From the NCBI RefSeq assembly GCF_019623905.1, contig NZ_CP069370.1, positions 868,001 to 932,000 of the forward strand: a stretch of 64,000 nt of DNA, given 5' to 3'. Position numbers and translations under genes: made by a program. Below the pieces are notes generated by a model. That model saw only the letters and a list, made by a program, of their open reading frames with translations, was not told the origin of the DNA and did not search any database. Below are positions 15,492-23,413 of the stretch, one piece after another; positions within the stretch are counted from its first letter, which is position 1; each line of letters starts with the position of its first letter. Source of the DNA: Neotabrizicola shimadae. GTDB lineage: Bacteria > Pseudomonadota > Alphaproteobacteria > Rhodobacterales > Rhodobacteraceae.

Positions 15492-16973
15492 TTGGCGATC
15501 CCGCCTGAATCCTTCTTCCTGTCCACCGGCGCCGGCGGCACGCTGCAGCAGCGCATCCGGCAAATGGTGGCCGAGGGCATCCTGTCGGGACGCTTCCGTC
15601 CCGGCGACCGGCTGCCGTCGTCGCGGGCGTTGGCGGCGCATCTGGGCATCAGCCGCATCACCGTGACGCTGGCCTATACCGAACTCGTCGCCTCCGATTA
15701 CCTGACGGCGCGCGGTCGGTCGGGCTACTACGTCTCGGGCAATGCGCCCGTGCCGCCGGATTTCCACTCCCGCGCCGCGTCCGGACCGCAGTATGACTAT
15801 GCCCGGCTGACGGGCGAGCGCTTCAGCCGCACCGCGCGGGTGGCCCGCCCCGAGGACTGGTCGCGCTTTGCCTATCCCTTCATCTACGGCCAGGCCGATG
15901 CCACGCTGTTCGACCACCAGAACTGGCGGCTCTGCGCCCTGTCCGCCCTGGGGCGGCGAGATTTCGAGGCGCTGACCTCGGACTATTACGAACGCGACGA
16001 TCCGATGCTGATCGAATACATCCTGCGCCACATCCTGCCGCGCCGCGGCATCGACGCGCGCGCTGGCGAGGTGCTGGTGACGATGGGGGCGCAGAACGCG
16101 CTTTGGCTGGCGGGGCAGGTGCTGCTGGCGCCCGACCGCGTGGCGGTGATGGAAAACCCCGGCTATCCCGGCCTGCGCCCCATCCTCGCGCAACTCGGCT
16201 GTCGGGTGGCGGCGGTGGATGTGGATCAGGACGGCCTGCCGCCCGATGCCCTGCCGCACGATGCCGATGTCGTCTTCACCACCGCCAGCCATCAAAGCCC
16301 GACCAACGCCACCCTGCCGCTGGACCGCCGGCTGGACCTGCTGCGGCTGGCGGGTGAGCGCGATTTCGTGGTGGTCGAAGACGACTACGAGTTCGAGATG
16401 AGTTTCCTCAAGCCCGTCTCGCCCTCATTGAAATCGCTGGATACCGAGGGCCGTGTCGTCCACATCGGCAGCTTTTCCAAGTCGCTGTTTCCCGGCCTCC
16501 GGCTTGGCTACATGGTGGCGCCCGAAAGCTTCATCCGCGAGGCGCGGGCGCTGCGCGCCCAGGTGCTGCGCCATCCGCCGGGCCACATCCAGCGCACGGC
16601 GGCCTATTTCCTGTCGCTTGGTCACTACGATGCGCTGGTGAACCGGATGCGCGCCGCCTTCAAGCGGCGCCGCACCGTGATGGACGAGGCGATCCGCGCG
16701 AACGGGCTGGACATCGCAGGGCAGGGCGGCTTTGGCGGCTCCTCCTTCTGGATGCGCGCGCCCGAGAGCGTGGACACCGCGCGCCTGGCCGAGGTGCTGC
16801 GAGGGCAAGGCGTGCTGATCGAGCCCGGTGGCGCCTTCTTCGCCCCCGACCGGCCCGACCGGCGGCATTACCGCCTGGCCTATTCCTCGATTGCGGTCAG
16901 CCGCATCCCCGAAGGCATCGCCCTGATCGCCCGCGCCCTGCAGGACGACGAATTTTCCGCGAGAGTCCCATGA
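15492..16973 (+). CDS. tauR: MocR/TauR-type regulator: GntR winged helix fused to aminotransferase-like PLP domain
   Basis: 493 residues. The N-terminal GntR domain (about 15-85: LQQRIRQMVAEGILSGRFRPGDRLPSSRALAAHLGISRITVTLAYTEL) is fused to a class I aminotransferase-like domain. The PLP lysine K330 in HIGSFSKSLFPGLRLGY is retained. TauR activates taurine/sulfonate genes when taurine is bound. The adjacency to xsc and the matching operators on both sides support this name. The best start is TTG at 15492, directly against the operator with no SD, so the message may be leaderless or the true start further in. Confidence 0.85.
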   Translation: MAIPPESFFLSTGAGGTLQQRIRQMVAEGILSGRFRPGDRLPSSRALAAHLGISRITVTLAYTELVASDYLTARGRSGYYVSGNAPVPPDFHSRAASGPQYDYARLTGERFSRTARVARPEDWSRFAYPFIYGQADATLFDHQNWRLCALSALGRRDFEALTSDYYERDDPMLIEYILRHILPRRGIDARAGEVLVTMGAQNALWLAGQVLLAPDRVAVMENPGYPGLRPILAQLGCRVAAVDVDQDGLPPDALPHDADVVFTTASHQSPTNATLPLDRRLDLLRLAGERDFVVVEDDYEFEMSFLKPVSPSLKSLDTEGRVVHIGSFSKSLFPGLRLGYMVAPESFIREARALRAQVLRHPPGHIQRTAAYFLSLGHYDALVNRMRAAFKRRRTVMDEAIRANGLDIAGQGGFGGSSFWMRAPESVDTARLAEVLRGQGVLIEPGGAFFAPDRPDRRHYRLAYSSIAVSRIPEGIALIARALQDDEFSARVP

Positions 16974-17005
16974 GGCAATCCGTTGCGGGGCAGGACCTTC
17001 CCGCT

Positions 17006-17038
17006 CTGGACTTACCACGATCCCGAATCTGGCCCTAA
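17006..17038 (+). promoter_or_regulatory. Probable TauR operator upstream of xsc
   Basis: Direct repeats CTGGACTTAC (17006-17015) and CTGGCCCTAA (17029-17038), starts 23 bp apart, lie 62-95 bp before the xsc ATG. They share the CTGGACYTAA pattern and near two-turn phasing with the site upstream of tauR. Confidence 0.7.
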
Positions 17039-17100
17039 GACGGCTCTCGGTGCGGCCCTATTCCTGCGGCCAATCGAAGCCATCCGACCGGAGCCTCCCC

Positions 17101-18876
17101 ATGCGCATGACCACCGAAGAAGCCTTTGTGAAGGTGCTGCAACGCCACGGCATCCGCGATGTCTTCGGCATCATCGGCTCTGCCTTCATGCCGATTTCCG
17201 ACCTTTTCCCCAAGGCCGGCATCCGGTTCTGGGACTGCGCCCACGAAGGTTCGGGCGGCATGATGGCCGACGGCTACACCCGCGCCTCCGGCAAGATGAG
17301 CATGATGATCGCCCAGAACGGGCCGGGCATCACCAACTTCGTCACCGCCGTGAAGACCGCCTACTGGAACCACACGCCGCTTCTCTTGGTCACGCCCCAG
17401 GCTGCCAACAAGACCATCGGCCAGGGCGGCTTCCAGGAAGTCGAGCAGATGGCGCTGTTCAAGGACATGGTCGCCTACCAGGAAGAAGTGCGCGACCCCG
17501 CCCGCATCCCCGAAGTGCTGAACCGGGTGATCCTGAACGCCAAACGCGCCTCGGCCCCCGCCCAGATGAACGTGCCGCGCGACATGTTCACGCAAGTGAT
17601 CGACGTGGCGCTTCCCGCCATCGTCGAATTCGAGCGCCCCTCGGGCGGTTCCGCCGCACTGGACGAGGCGGCGGCGCTCCTCTCCTCGGCCAGGTTCCCG
17701 GTCATCCTGAACGGTGCGGGCGTGGTGCTGTCGGGTGCCATACCGGCCTCGATGAAACTGGCCGAACGGCTGGATGCCCCGGTCTGCGTCGGCTACCAGC
17801 ACAACGACGCCTTCCCCGGCTCGCATCCCCTCTTCGCCGGACCGCTCGGCTACAACGGGTCCAAGGCCGCGATGGAACTGATCGCCCAGGCTGACGTGGT
17901 TCTGGCGCTCGGCACCCGGCTCAACCCGTTCTCCACCCTGCCGGGCTACGGCCTCGACTACTGGCCGAAGGACGCAAAGATCATCCAGGTCGACCTCAAT
18001 CCCGCCCGCATCGGCCTGACCAAACCGGTCGCGGTGGGCATCGTGGGCGATGCCGGCAAGGTGGCCGAAGGCATCCTCGCGCGTCTGTCCAGGACCGCGG
18101 GCGATGCCGGAAGATCGGATCGAAAGGCGTTGATCGCCCAGAAGAAATCCGCCTGGGCGCAGCAGCTCGCCTCGATGGACCACGAAGACGACGATCCCGG
18201 CACCACCTGGAACGCGCGCGCCCGCGCCGCGAAGCCTCAGTGGATGAGCCCCCGCATGGCCTGGCGCGCCATCCAGTCCGCGCTGCCGAAAGAGGCGATC
18301 ATCTCCTCCGACATCGGCAACAACTGCGCCATCGGCAACGCCTATCCCACCTTCGAGGCGGGCCGCAAATACCTGGCCCCCGGCCTCTTCGGCCCCTGCG
18401 GCTATGGCCTGCCCTCGGTGGTGGGTGCCAAGATCGCCTGCCCGGACACGCCGGTCGTGGGCTTCTCGGGCGACGGCGCCTTCGGCATCGCGGTGACCGA
18501 ACTCACCGCCATCGGCCGGGGCGAATGGCCCGCCATCACCCAGGTCGTGTTCCGCAACTACCAGTGGGGCGCGGAAAAGCGCAATTCGACGCTCTGGTAT
18601 GACGACAACTTCGTCGGCACCGAGCTGAACGAACAGGTCTCCTATGCCGGCATCGCCAAGGCCTGCGGCTTGCAGGGCGTGGTCGCCCGCACCATGGACG
18701 AACTGACCGCGGCCCTGCGCCAGGCGATCGACGACCAGATGAACCACGGAAAGACCACCCTCATCGAGGCGATGATCAACCAGGAACTGGGCGAGCCCTT
18801 CCGCCGCGACGCGATGAAGAAGCCGGTCGAGGTGGCGGGCATCTTGGCCTCCGACATGCGCGAGCAGGCGGTGTGA
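17101..18876 (+). CDS. xsc: Sulfoacetaldehyde acetyltransferase
   Basis: 591 residues. A ThDP enzyme that desulfonates sulfoacetaldehyde with phosphate to acetyl phosphate and sulfite, the central step of taurine and related sulfonate catabolism. The N-terminus MRMTTEEAFVKVLQRHGI..FGIIGSAFMPISDLFPKAGI is diagnostic of Xsc. The ThDP glutamate lies in CAHEGSGGMMADG, and the GDG motif is GFSGDGAFGIAVTEL with VVFRNYQWGAEKRN. It lies downstream of tauR with a TauR-type operator between them, and is followed by a TauE/SafE exporter. No pta follows within the window. Confidence 0.97.
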   Translation: MRMTTEEAFVKVLQRHGIRDVFGIIGSAFMPISDLFPKAGIRFWDCAHEGSGGMMADGYTRASGKMSMMIAQNGPGITNFVTAVKTAYWNHTPLLLVTPQAANKTIGQGGFQEVEQMALFKDMVAYQEEVRDPARIPEVLNRVILNAKRASAPAQMNVPRDMFTQVIDVALPAIVEFERPSGGSAALDEAAALLSSARFPVILNGAGVVLSGAIPASMKLAERLDAPVCVGYQHNDAFPGSHPLFAGPLGYNGSKAAMELIAQADVVLALGTRLNPFSTLPGYGLDYWPKDAKIIQVDLNPARIGLTKPVAVGIVGDAGKVAEGILARLSRTAGDAGRSDRKALIAQKKSAWAQQLASMDHEDDDPGTTWNARARAAKPQWMSPRMAWRAIQSALPKEAIISSDIGNNCAIGNAYPTFEAGRKYLAPGLFGPCGYGLPSVVGAKIACPDTPVVGFSGDGAFGIAVTELTAIGRGEWPAITQVVFRNYQWGAEKRNSTLWYDDNFVGTELNEQVSYAGIAKACGLQGVVARTMDELTAALRQAIDDQMNHGKTTLIEAMINQELGEPFRRDAMKKPVEVAGILASDMREQAV

Positions 18877-18889
18877 TGGCCGCCGTCTC

Positions 18890-19636
18890 GTGACGCTGCC
18901 CTTCGAGCTGACGCCCTTCGCCGCCACCTGGATCGGCCTGGCCGCGCTGGTCTCGGCCTTCGTGCGCGGTTATTCCGGCTTCGGCTTTTCTGCGCTGCTG
19001 ATTGCGGCCTCCGGGGTCGTCACCAACCCGCTGCATTTCGTGGCGGTGGTGGTGATCCTGGAAACCCTCATGTCGCTCCAGGCCTGGAAGGGGCTGGCGC
19101 ATCATGTGGACTGGCGCCGCGTCCTGCCCCTTCTGGCCGGTGCGGCGGTGGGCCTTCCCATCGGTCTCTGGGCGCTGACCTCGATCCCGGAAGATGCCGC
19201 CCGCGCGGTGATCTCGGGTTACGTGCTGGTGATGTGCGGTGTGCTGATGGCCGGCTGGCGCATGTCGCGCCCCGCCGGGCAGGGGGCAACCCTCGGCATC
19301 GGTGTCGTCTCGGGCCTGGCCAATGCGCCGGGCATGGGGGGCCTGCCGGTGGCGGCCTTCTTCGCCGCGCAGCCCATTCCGGCCGCGGCCTTCCGCGCCA
19401 CGCTGGTGGCCTATTTCCCCCTGCTCGATATCTATTCCGCGCCCCTTTACTGGTATCACGGCCTCTTCACCTGGGAAACGCTGGTCGCCACCGCCTGGCT
19501 TCTGCCGCCTGTGCTGGTCGGAAACTGGATCGGCTCGCGGCATTTCTTCAACACCGATCCCAAGGATTTCCGCCGCTTTGCCATAGGCTTGCTAGCGCTT
19601 CTTGCCACAATGGGCCTGGTCCGCGCCCTCCTTTAG
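18890..19636 (+). CDS. TauE/SafE family sulfite/anion exporter
   Basis: 248 residues, about seven to eight hydrophobic helices. The TauE/SafE (PF01925) pattern is visible in GLAALVSAFVRGYSGFGFSALLIAASG near the N-terminus and the repeated SGLANAPGMGGLPVAAFF segment. It starts with GTG 14 bp after the xsc stop. In this position it most likely exports the sulfite released by Xsc; that role is inferred from context and from TauE in other bacteria. The next gene has its own promoter. Confidence 0.88.
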   Translation: MTLPFELTPFAATWIGLAALVSAFVRGYSGFGFSALLIAASGVVTNPLHFVAVVVILETLMSLQAWKGLAHHVDWRRVLPLLAGAAVGLPIGLWALTSIPEDAARAVISGYVLVMCGVLMAGWRMSRPAGQGATLGIGVVSGLANAPGMGGLPVAAFFAAQPIPAAAFRATLVAYFPLLDIYSAPLYWYHGLFTWETLVATAWLLPPVLVGNWIGSRHFFNTDPKDFRRFAIGLLALLATMGLVRALL

Positions 19637-19671
19637 GAGGCAACCGGCCAATCCCCGTCAATTGACTTGAA

Positions 19672-19693
19672 AATAACTGACCGGTCAGTTATT
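19672..19693. promoter_or_regulatory. Perfect 22-bp palindrome, probable TetR autoregulatory operator
   Basis: The half-site AATAACTGACC is followed directly by its reverse complement, ending 8 bp before the TetR ATG. A TTGACT hexamer at 19663 could be the -35 element, placing the palindrome over the -10 region. Confidence 0.85.
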
Positions 19694-19701
19694 AACGACT
19701 C

Positions 19702-20343
19702 ATGACCGGAGCGCCCGCCCCCAAGTTCCGCCGCCGCGCCGAGGCCCGCCCCGACGAGGTGCTGGACGCGGCCCTTGCCGTCTTTACCGAAAAGGGCTTT
19801 GCCGGGGCGCGGATGGAGGATATCGCGGCCCGCGCCGGCCTGTCCAAAGGGGCGGTCTATCTGTACTTCCCCTCCAAGCAGGCGCTGTTTCAGGCGCTGA
19901 TCCGCCGCGCGGTCCAGCCCCTGACCGAAGGCGCGCTGACCGGCATCGCCGAACATGCCGAAGATCCGGCAGAGGCGCTGGCCGCGCTCTTGCGCGCCGT
20001 CGCCGCCGCGCTCAGCCGCCCCGGTGCGCTGGCCGTGCCCAAGCTCATCCTGCGCGAGGCGCCGGCGGTGCCGGAAGTCGCGGCCTTCTACCGCCAGGCC
20101 GTGATGGACCGGGTGATGCCCGTGGTGATCGGTGTCGTCCGCCGCGGGGTGGCCGAGGGTCGGTTCCGACCGGTCGATCCCGAACTGACGCTGCGCACGA
20201 TCATGGGCCCGGTGATCCTCCACGTCCTGCTCGATGAGGTATTCGGCATCCGTCCCGGCCCGGAGAAAGGGCTGGACGCCCTGATCGAAAACCATCTTTC
20301 CATCCTGTTGGCCGGGCTCGATCCCGGCGGGGGGACGCCATGA
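19702..20343 (+). CDS. TetR family regulator of the adjacent HlyD/ABC efflux operon
   Basis: 213 residues. The N-terminal TetR helix-turn-helix (about 15-65) reads DEVLDAALAVFTEKGFAGARMEDIAARAGLSKGAVYLYFPSKQALFQALI. The C-terminal half resembles CecR/YbhR-like regulators. It is the first gene of an ATGA-coupled operon with HlyD, ABC ATPase and permease, the same order as E. coli cecR-ybhGFSR but with one permease. The perfect palindrome at its promoter indicates autorepression. The effector is unknown. Confidence 0.92.
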   Translation: MTGAPAPKFRRRAEARPDEVLDAALAVFTEKGFAGARMEDIAARAGLSKGAVYLYFPSKQALFQALIRRAVQPLTEGALTGIAEHAEDPAEALAALLRAVAAALSRPGALAVPKLILREAPAVPEVAAFYRQAVMDRVMPVVIGVVRRGVAEGRFRPVDPELTLRTIMGPVILHVLLDEVFGIRPGPEKGLDALIENHLSILLAGLDPGGGTP

Positions 20344-21305
20344 CCGACCTTCCCGGCTGGTTCGCATCGGTGCTGGCCGCGGTCATTCCGGGTTACGGAG
20401 ACGACCCCGGCCGGCTCTGGAATGGCTATATCGAGGCCGACTACCACTATGCTGCGCCGCTCTCACCCGGCCGCATCACCGCGATCCCGGTGCAGGAAGG
20501 CCAGAAGGTCGAGGCGGGCGAGGTGCTGATGCTGCTGGACGACCGCGCCGAACGTGCCACCCTGGCCGAGGCAGAGGCGCGCGTGGCCCAGGCCGCCGCC
20601 AACCTCCAGGACCTTCAGACCGGCAAGCGCAAGGACGAGATCGACGTCATCCGCGCCAGTCTCGACAAGGCCAAAGCCGTGCAGGCGCAGCAGAAGATCA
20701 ACTTCGACCGGTCCGAGACATTGCTGGCGCGCAACGTGATTTCGCTCTCGCAATGGCAATCCGACCGCGCCGCGCTGGATGCCGCGGATGCCGCGGTGGC
20801 CGAACTTCAGGCGCAGTTGCGCGTGGCCGAACTGCCTGCTCGCGGCGCCGAACGCGAAGCCGCCGAACAGGCGCTGAAGGCGGCACAGGCTGCGCAAGAC
20901 TCCGCGCGCATCGCGCTGGACGAACGCCAGGTCCGCGCGCCGATCACCGGCCTCATCGACGATATCTATTTCCAGGAAGGCGATGTCGCCGCCACCGGCG
21001 CGCCCTCCATCGCCATCTACGCCCCCGATGTGATGAAGGCGATCTTCTTCATTCCCGAACGCGAACGCGCGACCGTGGCGGTGGGCCAGACCCTCGCGCT
21101 CACCTGCGACAGTTGCCCGCCGGGCCTGTCGGCCCGCGTCACCCGGCTGTCGGCCGACCCGCAATTCACCCCGCCGATCATCTACAGCCGCGAGGAACGA
21201 AACCGCCTCGTCTTCCGGGCCGAAGCGATCTCGGACCAGCCCCTGTCGCTGTTGCCCGGCCAGCCGGTCACGCTGGAGCCGCTGGTGCAAGAGTCCGCGC
21301 CATGA
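20340..21305 (+). CDS. HlyD/YbhG-type periplasmic adaptor
   Basis: 321 residues. The two halves of the biotinyl-lipoyl fold are visible (AAPLSPGRITAIPVQEGQKVEAGEVLMLLDD and RAPITGLIDDIYFQEGDVAATGAP), flanking a long Ala/Gln-rich coiled-coil hairpin (about 75-190). A short hydrophobic N-terminus (FASVLAAVIPGY) may anchor or export it; a classical signal peptide is not obvious, which is odd. It would link the downstream ABC pump to an outer-membrane channel. The start overlaps the TetR stop by 4 bp. Confidence 0.88.
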   Translation: MTDLPGWFASVLAAVIPGYGDDPGRLWNGYIEADYHYAAPLSPGRITAIPVQEGQKVEAGEVLMLLDDRAERATLAEAEARVAQAAANLQDLQTGKRKDEIDVIRASLDKAKAVQAQQKINFDRSETLLARNVISLSQWQSDRAALDAADAAVAELQAQLRVAELPARGAEREAAEQALKAAQAAQDSARIALDERQVRAPITGLIDDIYFQEGDVAATGAPSIAIYAPDVMKAIFFIPERERATVAVGQTLALTCDSCPPGLSARVTRLSADPQFTPPIIYSREERNRLVFRAEAISDQPLSLLPGQPVTLEPLVQESAP

Positions 21306-22234
21306 CCGCCCCGCTCGCCATCACCGTGCGCGGGCTGACCAAGGTCTTCTCCGGCCGAAAGGTGGTGGACGGCTTCGACATGGATGTGCCCACCGGCGCG
21401 ATCTACGGCTTTCTCGGCCCCAACGGCTCGGGCAAGACCACCACCATCCGCATGATGTGCGGCCTCCTTACGCCGGATGGCGGCACGGGCGCCTGCCTCG
21501 GCCACGACATCCTCACCCAGTCCCGGCGCATCAAGGAGGAGGTGGGTTACATGACCCAACGCTTCTCGCTCTACGAAGACCTGACGATCCGCGAGAACCT
21601 CGATTTCATCGCCCGCATGTACCGCCTGCCGGGCCGCCGCTCCCGGGTGGCGCAGGCATTGGCCGACCTCGGCCTGACCGATCGCGCCAGCCAATTGGCC
21701 GGCTCGCTCTCGGGCGGCTGGAAGCAGCGCCTGGCGCTGGCGGCCTGCATGATCCACGACCCGAAGCTCCTGCTGCTGGACGAACCCACCGCCGGCGTGG
21801 ACCCGAAGGCCCGGCGCGAATTCTGGGACGAGATCCGCCGCCTCGCCGCCACCGGCGTCACCGTCCTGGTCTCGACCCACTACATGGACGAGGCGATCCA
21901 GTGCGACTTCATCGCCTACATCGCCTATGGCCGCAAACTCATCGACGGCCGCGCCCAGGACATTCCCGGCCGGATCGGCCTTCTGACCTTCCGCCTGTCC
22001 GGCGCGGACCTGCCCGAGGCCGAAGCCCGCCTGCGCGCCATCCCCGGCCTGCAGGTCGCCCGCTTCGGCGCCGTCCTGCGCATCTCGGGCACCGACCGCG
22101 CCATGCTCGAGGCCGCCACCGCCCCCGAACGCGCCCGCGGCCTGACGGTGCAAGAGGTCCCGGCGGGCCTGGAAGAGGCGTTCATCTACCTCATGGCCGG
22201 CTCCACCGACAATTTCGCGCCCGCCCCGCCATGA
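21302..22234 (+). CDS. ABC transporter ATP-binding protein (YbhF/CcmA-like drug efflux type)
   Basis: 310 residues. Walker A GPNGSGKTTT, Q-loop in VGYMTQRFSLYEDLT, signature LSGGWKQRLALA, Walker B LLLLDEPTAGVDP and H-loop STHYMDEA are all present. It is the nucleotide-binding half of an ABC-2 type exporter, coupled by 4-bp overlaps to the adaptor and permease. The C-terminal extension (about 225-310) is typical of DrrA/YbhF-like proteins. The substrate is not predictable; related systems export drugs or cations. Confidence 0.94.
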   Translation: MTAPLAITVRGLTKVFSGRKVVDGFDMDVPTGAIYGFLGPNGSGKTTTIRMMCGLLTPDGGTGACLGHDILTQSRRIKEEVGYMTQRFSLYEDLTIRENLDFIARMYRLPGRRSRVAQALADLGLTDRASQLAGSLSGGWKQRLALAACMIHDPKLLLLDEPTAGVDPKARREFWDEIRRLAATGVTVLVSTHYMDEAIQCDFIAYIAYGRKLIDGRAQDIPGRIGLLTFRLSGADLPEAEARLRAIPGLQVARFGAVLRISGTDRAMLEAATAPERARGLTVQEVPAGLEEAFIYLMAGSTDNFAPAPP

Positions 22235-23364
22235 CCTGGTTCTCGCCCTCCCGCTTCGGCGCCGTGCTGGTGAAGGAATTCATCCAGATGCGCCGCGACC
22301 GCGTCACCTTCGGCATGATGATCGGCGTGCCGGTGATGCAGCTTCTGCTGTTCGGCTATGCCATCAACACCGACCCACGGCACCTGATCACCTATGTCGA
22401 GATGGCCGACACCGGCCCGGTCAGCCGCGCCATCGTCGAGGGGATGCGCCAAAGCGACTATTTCGATGTCCAGGGCATCGTCACTGGCCCGGCCGAAGGC
22501 GACCGGCTCCTGCGCGACGGCCGCGCCAATTTCGTGCTGGTCATCCCCGAGGGCTTCGAACGCGACGTGGTGCGCGGCCTCTCGCCCGACCTCCTGCTCG
22601 CCGCCGATGCCTCCGACCCGGCGGCCGTCGGCGGCCCGGTCGGCGCCATTCAGTCCATCGCCGACACCGCCATGCGCGATGTGTTGCAAGGCCCGCTCGC
22701 CTATGCCGCCCCCGGTCCCGCGCCCTTCGGCGTCTCCGTGCACCGCCAGTTCAACGCCGAGGGCCGCACCGCCACCAACATCGTGCCGGGTCTCCTCGCC
22801 ATCATCCTGTCGATGACGCTGACGCTCATCACCTCGGTCGCCATCGTCCGCGAAAGCGAACGCGGCACGATGGAGACGCTGATCGCCACCCCGGTCCGCT
22901 CCGTCGAGGTCATGCTGGGCAAGATCATCCCTTACGTCTTCGTGGGCTATATCCAGACGCTGATCTTCCTCGCCGCCTCGAAATACCTCTTCGACGTGCC
23001 TTTCCTCGGCTCGCCCCTGGCCTTCTTCCTGGGCTTCAACCTCTATGTCGTGGTGAACCTGGCGCTCGGCTTCCTGATCTCGACACTCGCCCGCACCCAG
23101 ATGCAGGCGATGCAGATCTCCTTCTTCACCATCCTGCCCTCGATCCTCCTGTCCGGCTTCATGTTCCCCTTCGCCGGCATGCCGCACTGGGCGCAGGTCT
23201 TGGGCACGGCGATCCCCGCCACACATTTCCTGCGGCTCACGCGAAAGGTCATGCTGAAGGCCGGCGCCATGCCCGACATCGCCCCCGACATGGGCGCGCT
23301 CGCGCTCATCATGGCGGTGATCGTGACCGCCGCGCTCCTGCGCTATCGCCAGACGCTGGATTAG
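22231..23364 (+). CDS. ABC-2 type transporter permease (YbhS/YbhR-like)
   Basis: 377 residues. An N-terminal helix (FGMMIGVPVMQLLLFGYAI) precedes a periplasmic domain (about 50-180) and five further helices from about 190. The ABC-2 membrane motif RESERGTMETLIATPVRSVEVMLGKIIPY is clear. It is the only permease in this operon, so it probably works as a homodimer, whereas E. coli YbhSR has two. A 9-bp hairpin follows the stop. Confidence 0.93.
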   Translation: MTWFSPSRFGAVLVKEFIQMRRDRVTFGMMIGVPVMQLLLFGYAINTDPRHLITYVEMADTGPVSRAIVEGMRQSDYFDVQGIVTGPAEGDRLLRDGRANFVLVIPEGFERDVVRGLSPDLLLAADASDPAAVGGPVGAIQSIADTAMRDVLQGPLAYAAPGPAPFGVSVHRQFNAEGRTATNIVPGLLAIILSMTLTLITSVAIVRESERGTMETLIATPVRSVEVMLGKIIPYVFVGYIQTLIFLAASKYLFDVPFLGSPLAFFLGFNLYVVVNLALGFLISTLARTQMQAMQISFFTILPSILLSGFMFPFAGMPHWAQVLGTAIPATHFLRLTRKVMLKAGAMPDIAPDMGALALIMAVIVTAALLRYRQTLD

Positions 23365-23389
23365 CGCCGCCAGCCCACCCGGTCCCGTA

Positions 23390-23410
23390 GGATGGGCAAT
23401 CTGCCCATCC
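23390..23410. terminator. Bidirectional hairpin between convergent ABC permease and aminopeptidase genes
   Basis: GGATGGGCA, a 3-base loop, then TGCCCATCC, lying 26 bp after one stop and 4 bp from the other. The perfect 9-bp stem fits a shared terminator, though the following run is C-rich rather than T-rich. Confidence 0.6.
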
Positions 23411-23413
23411 CCC

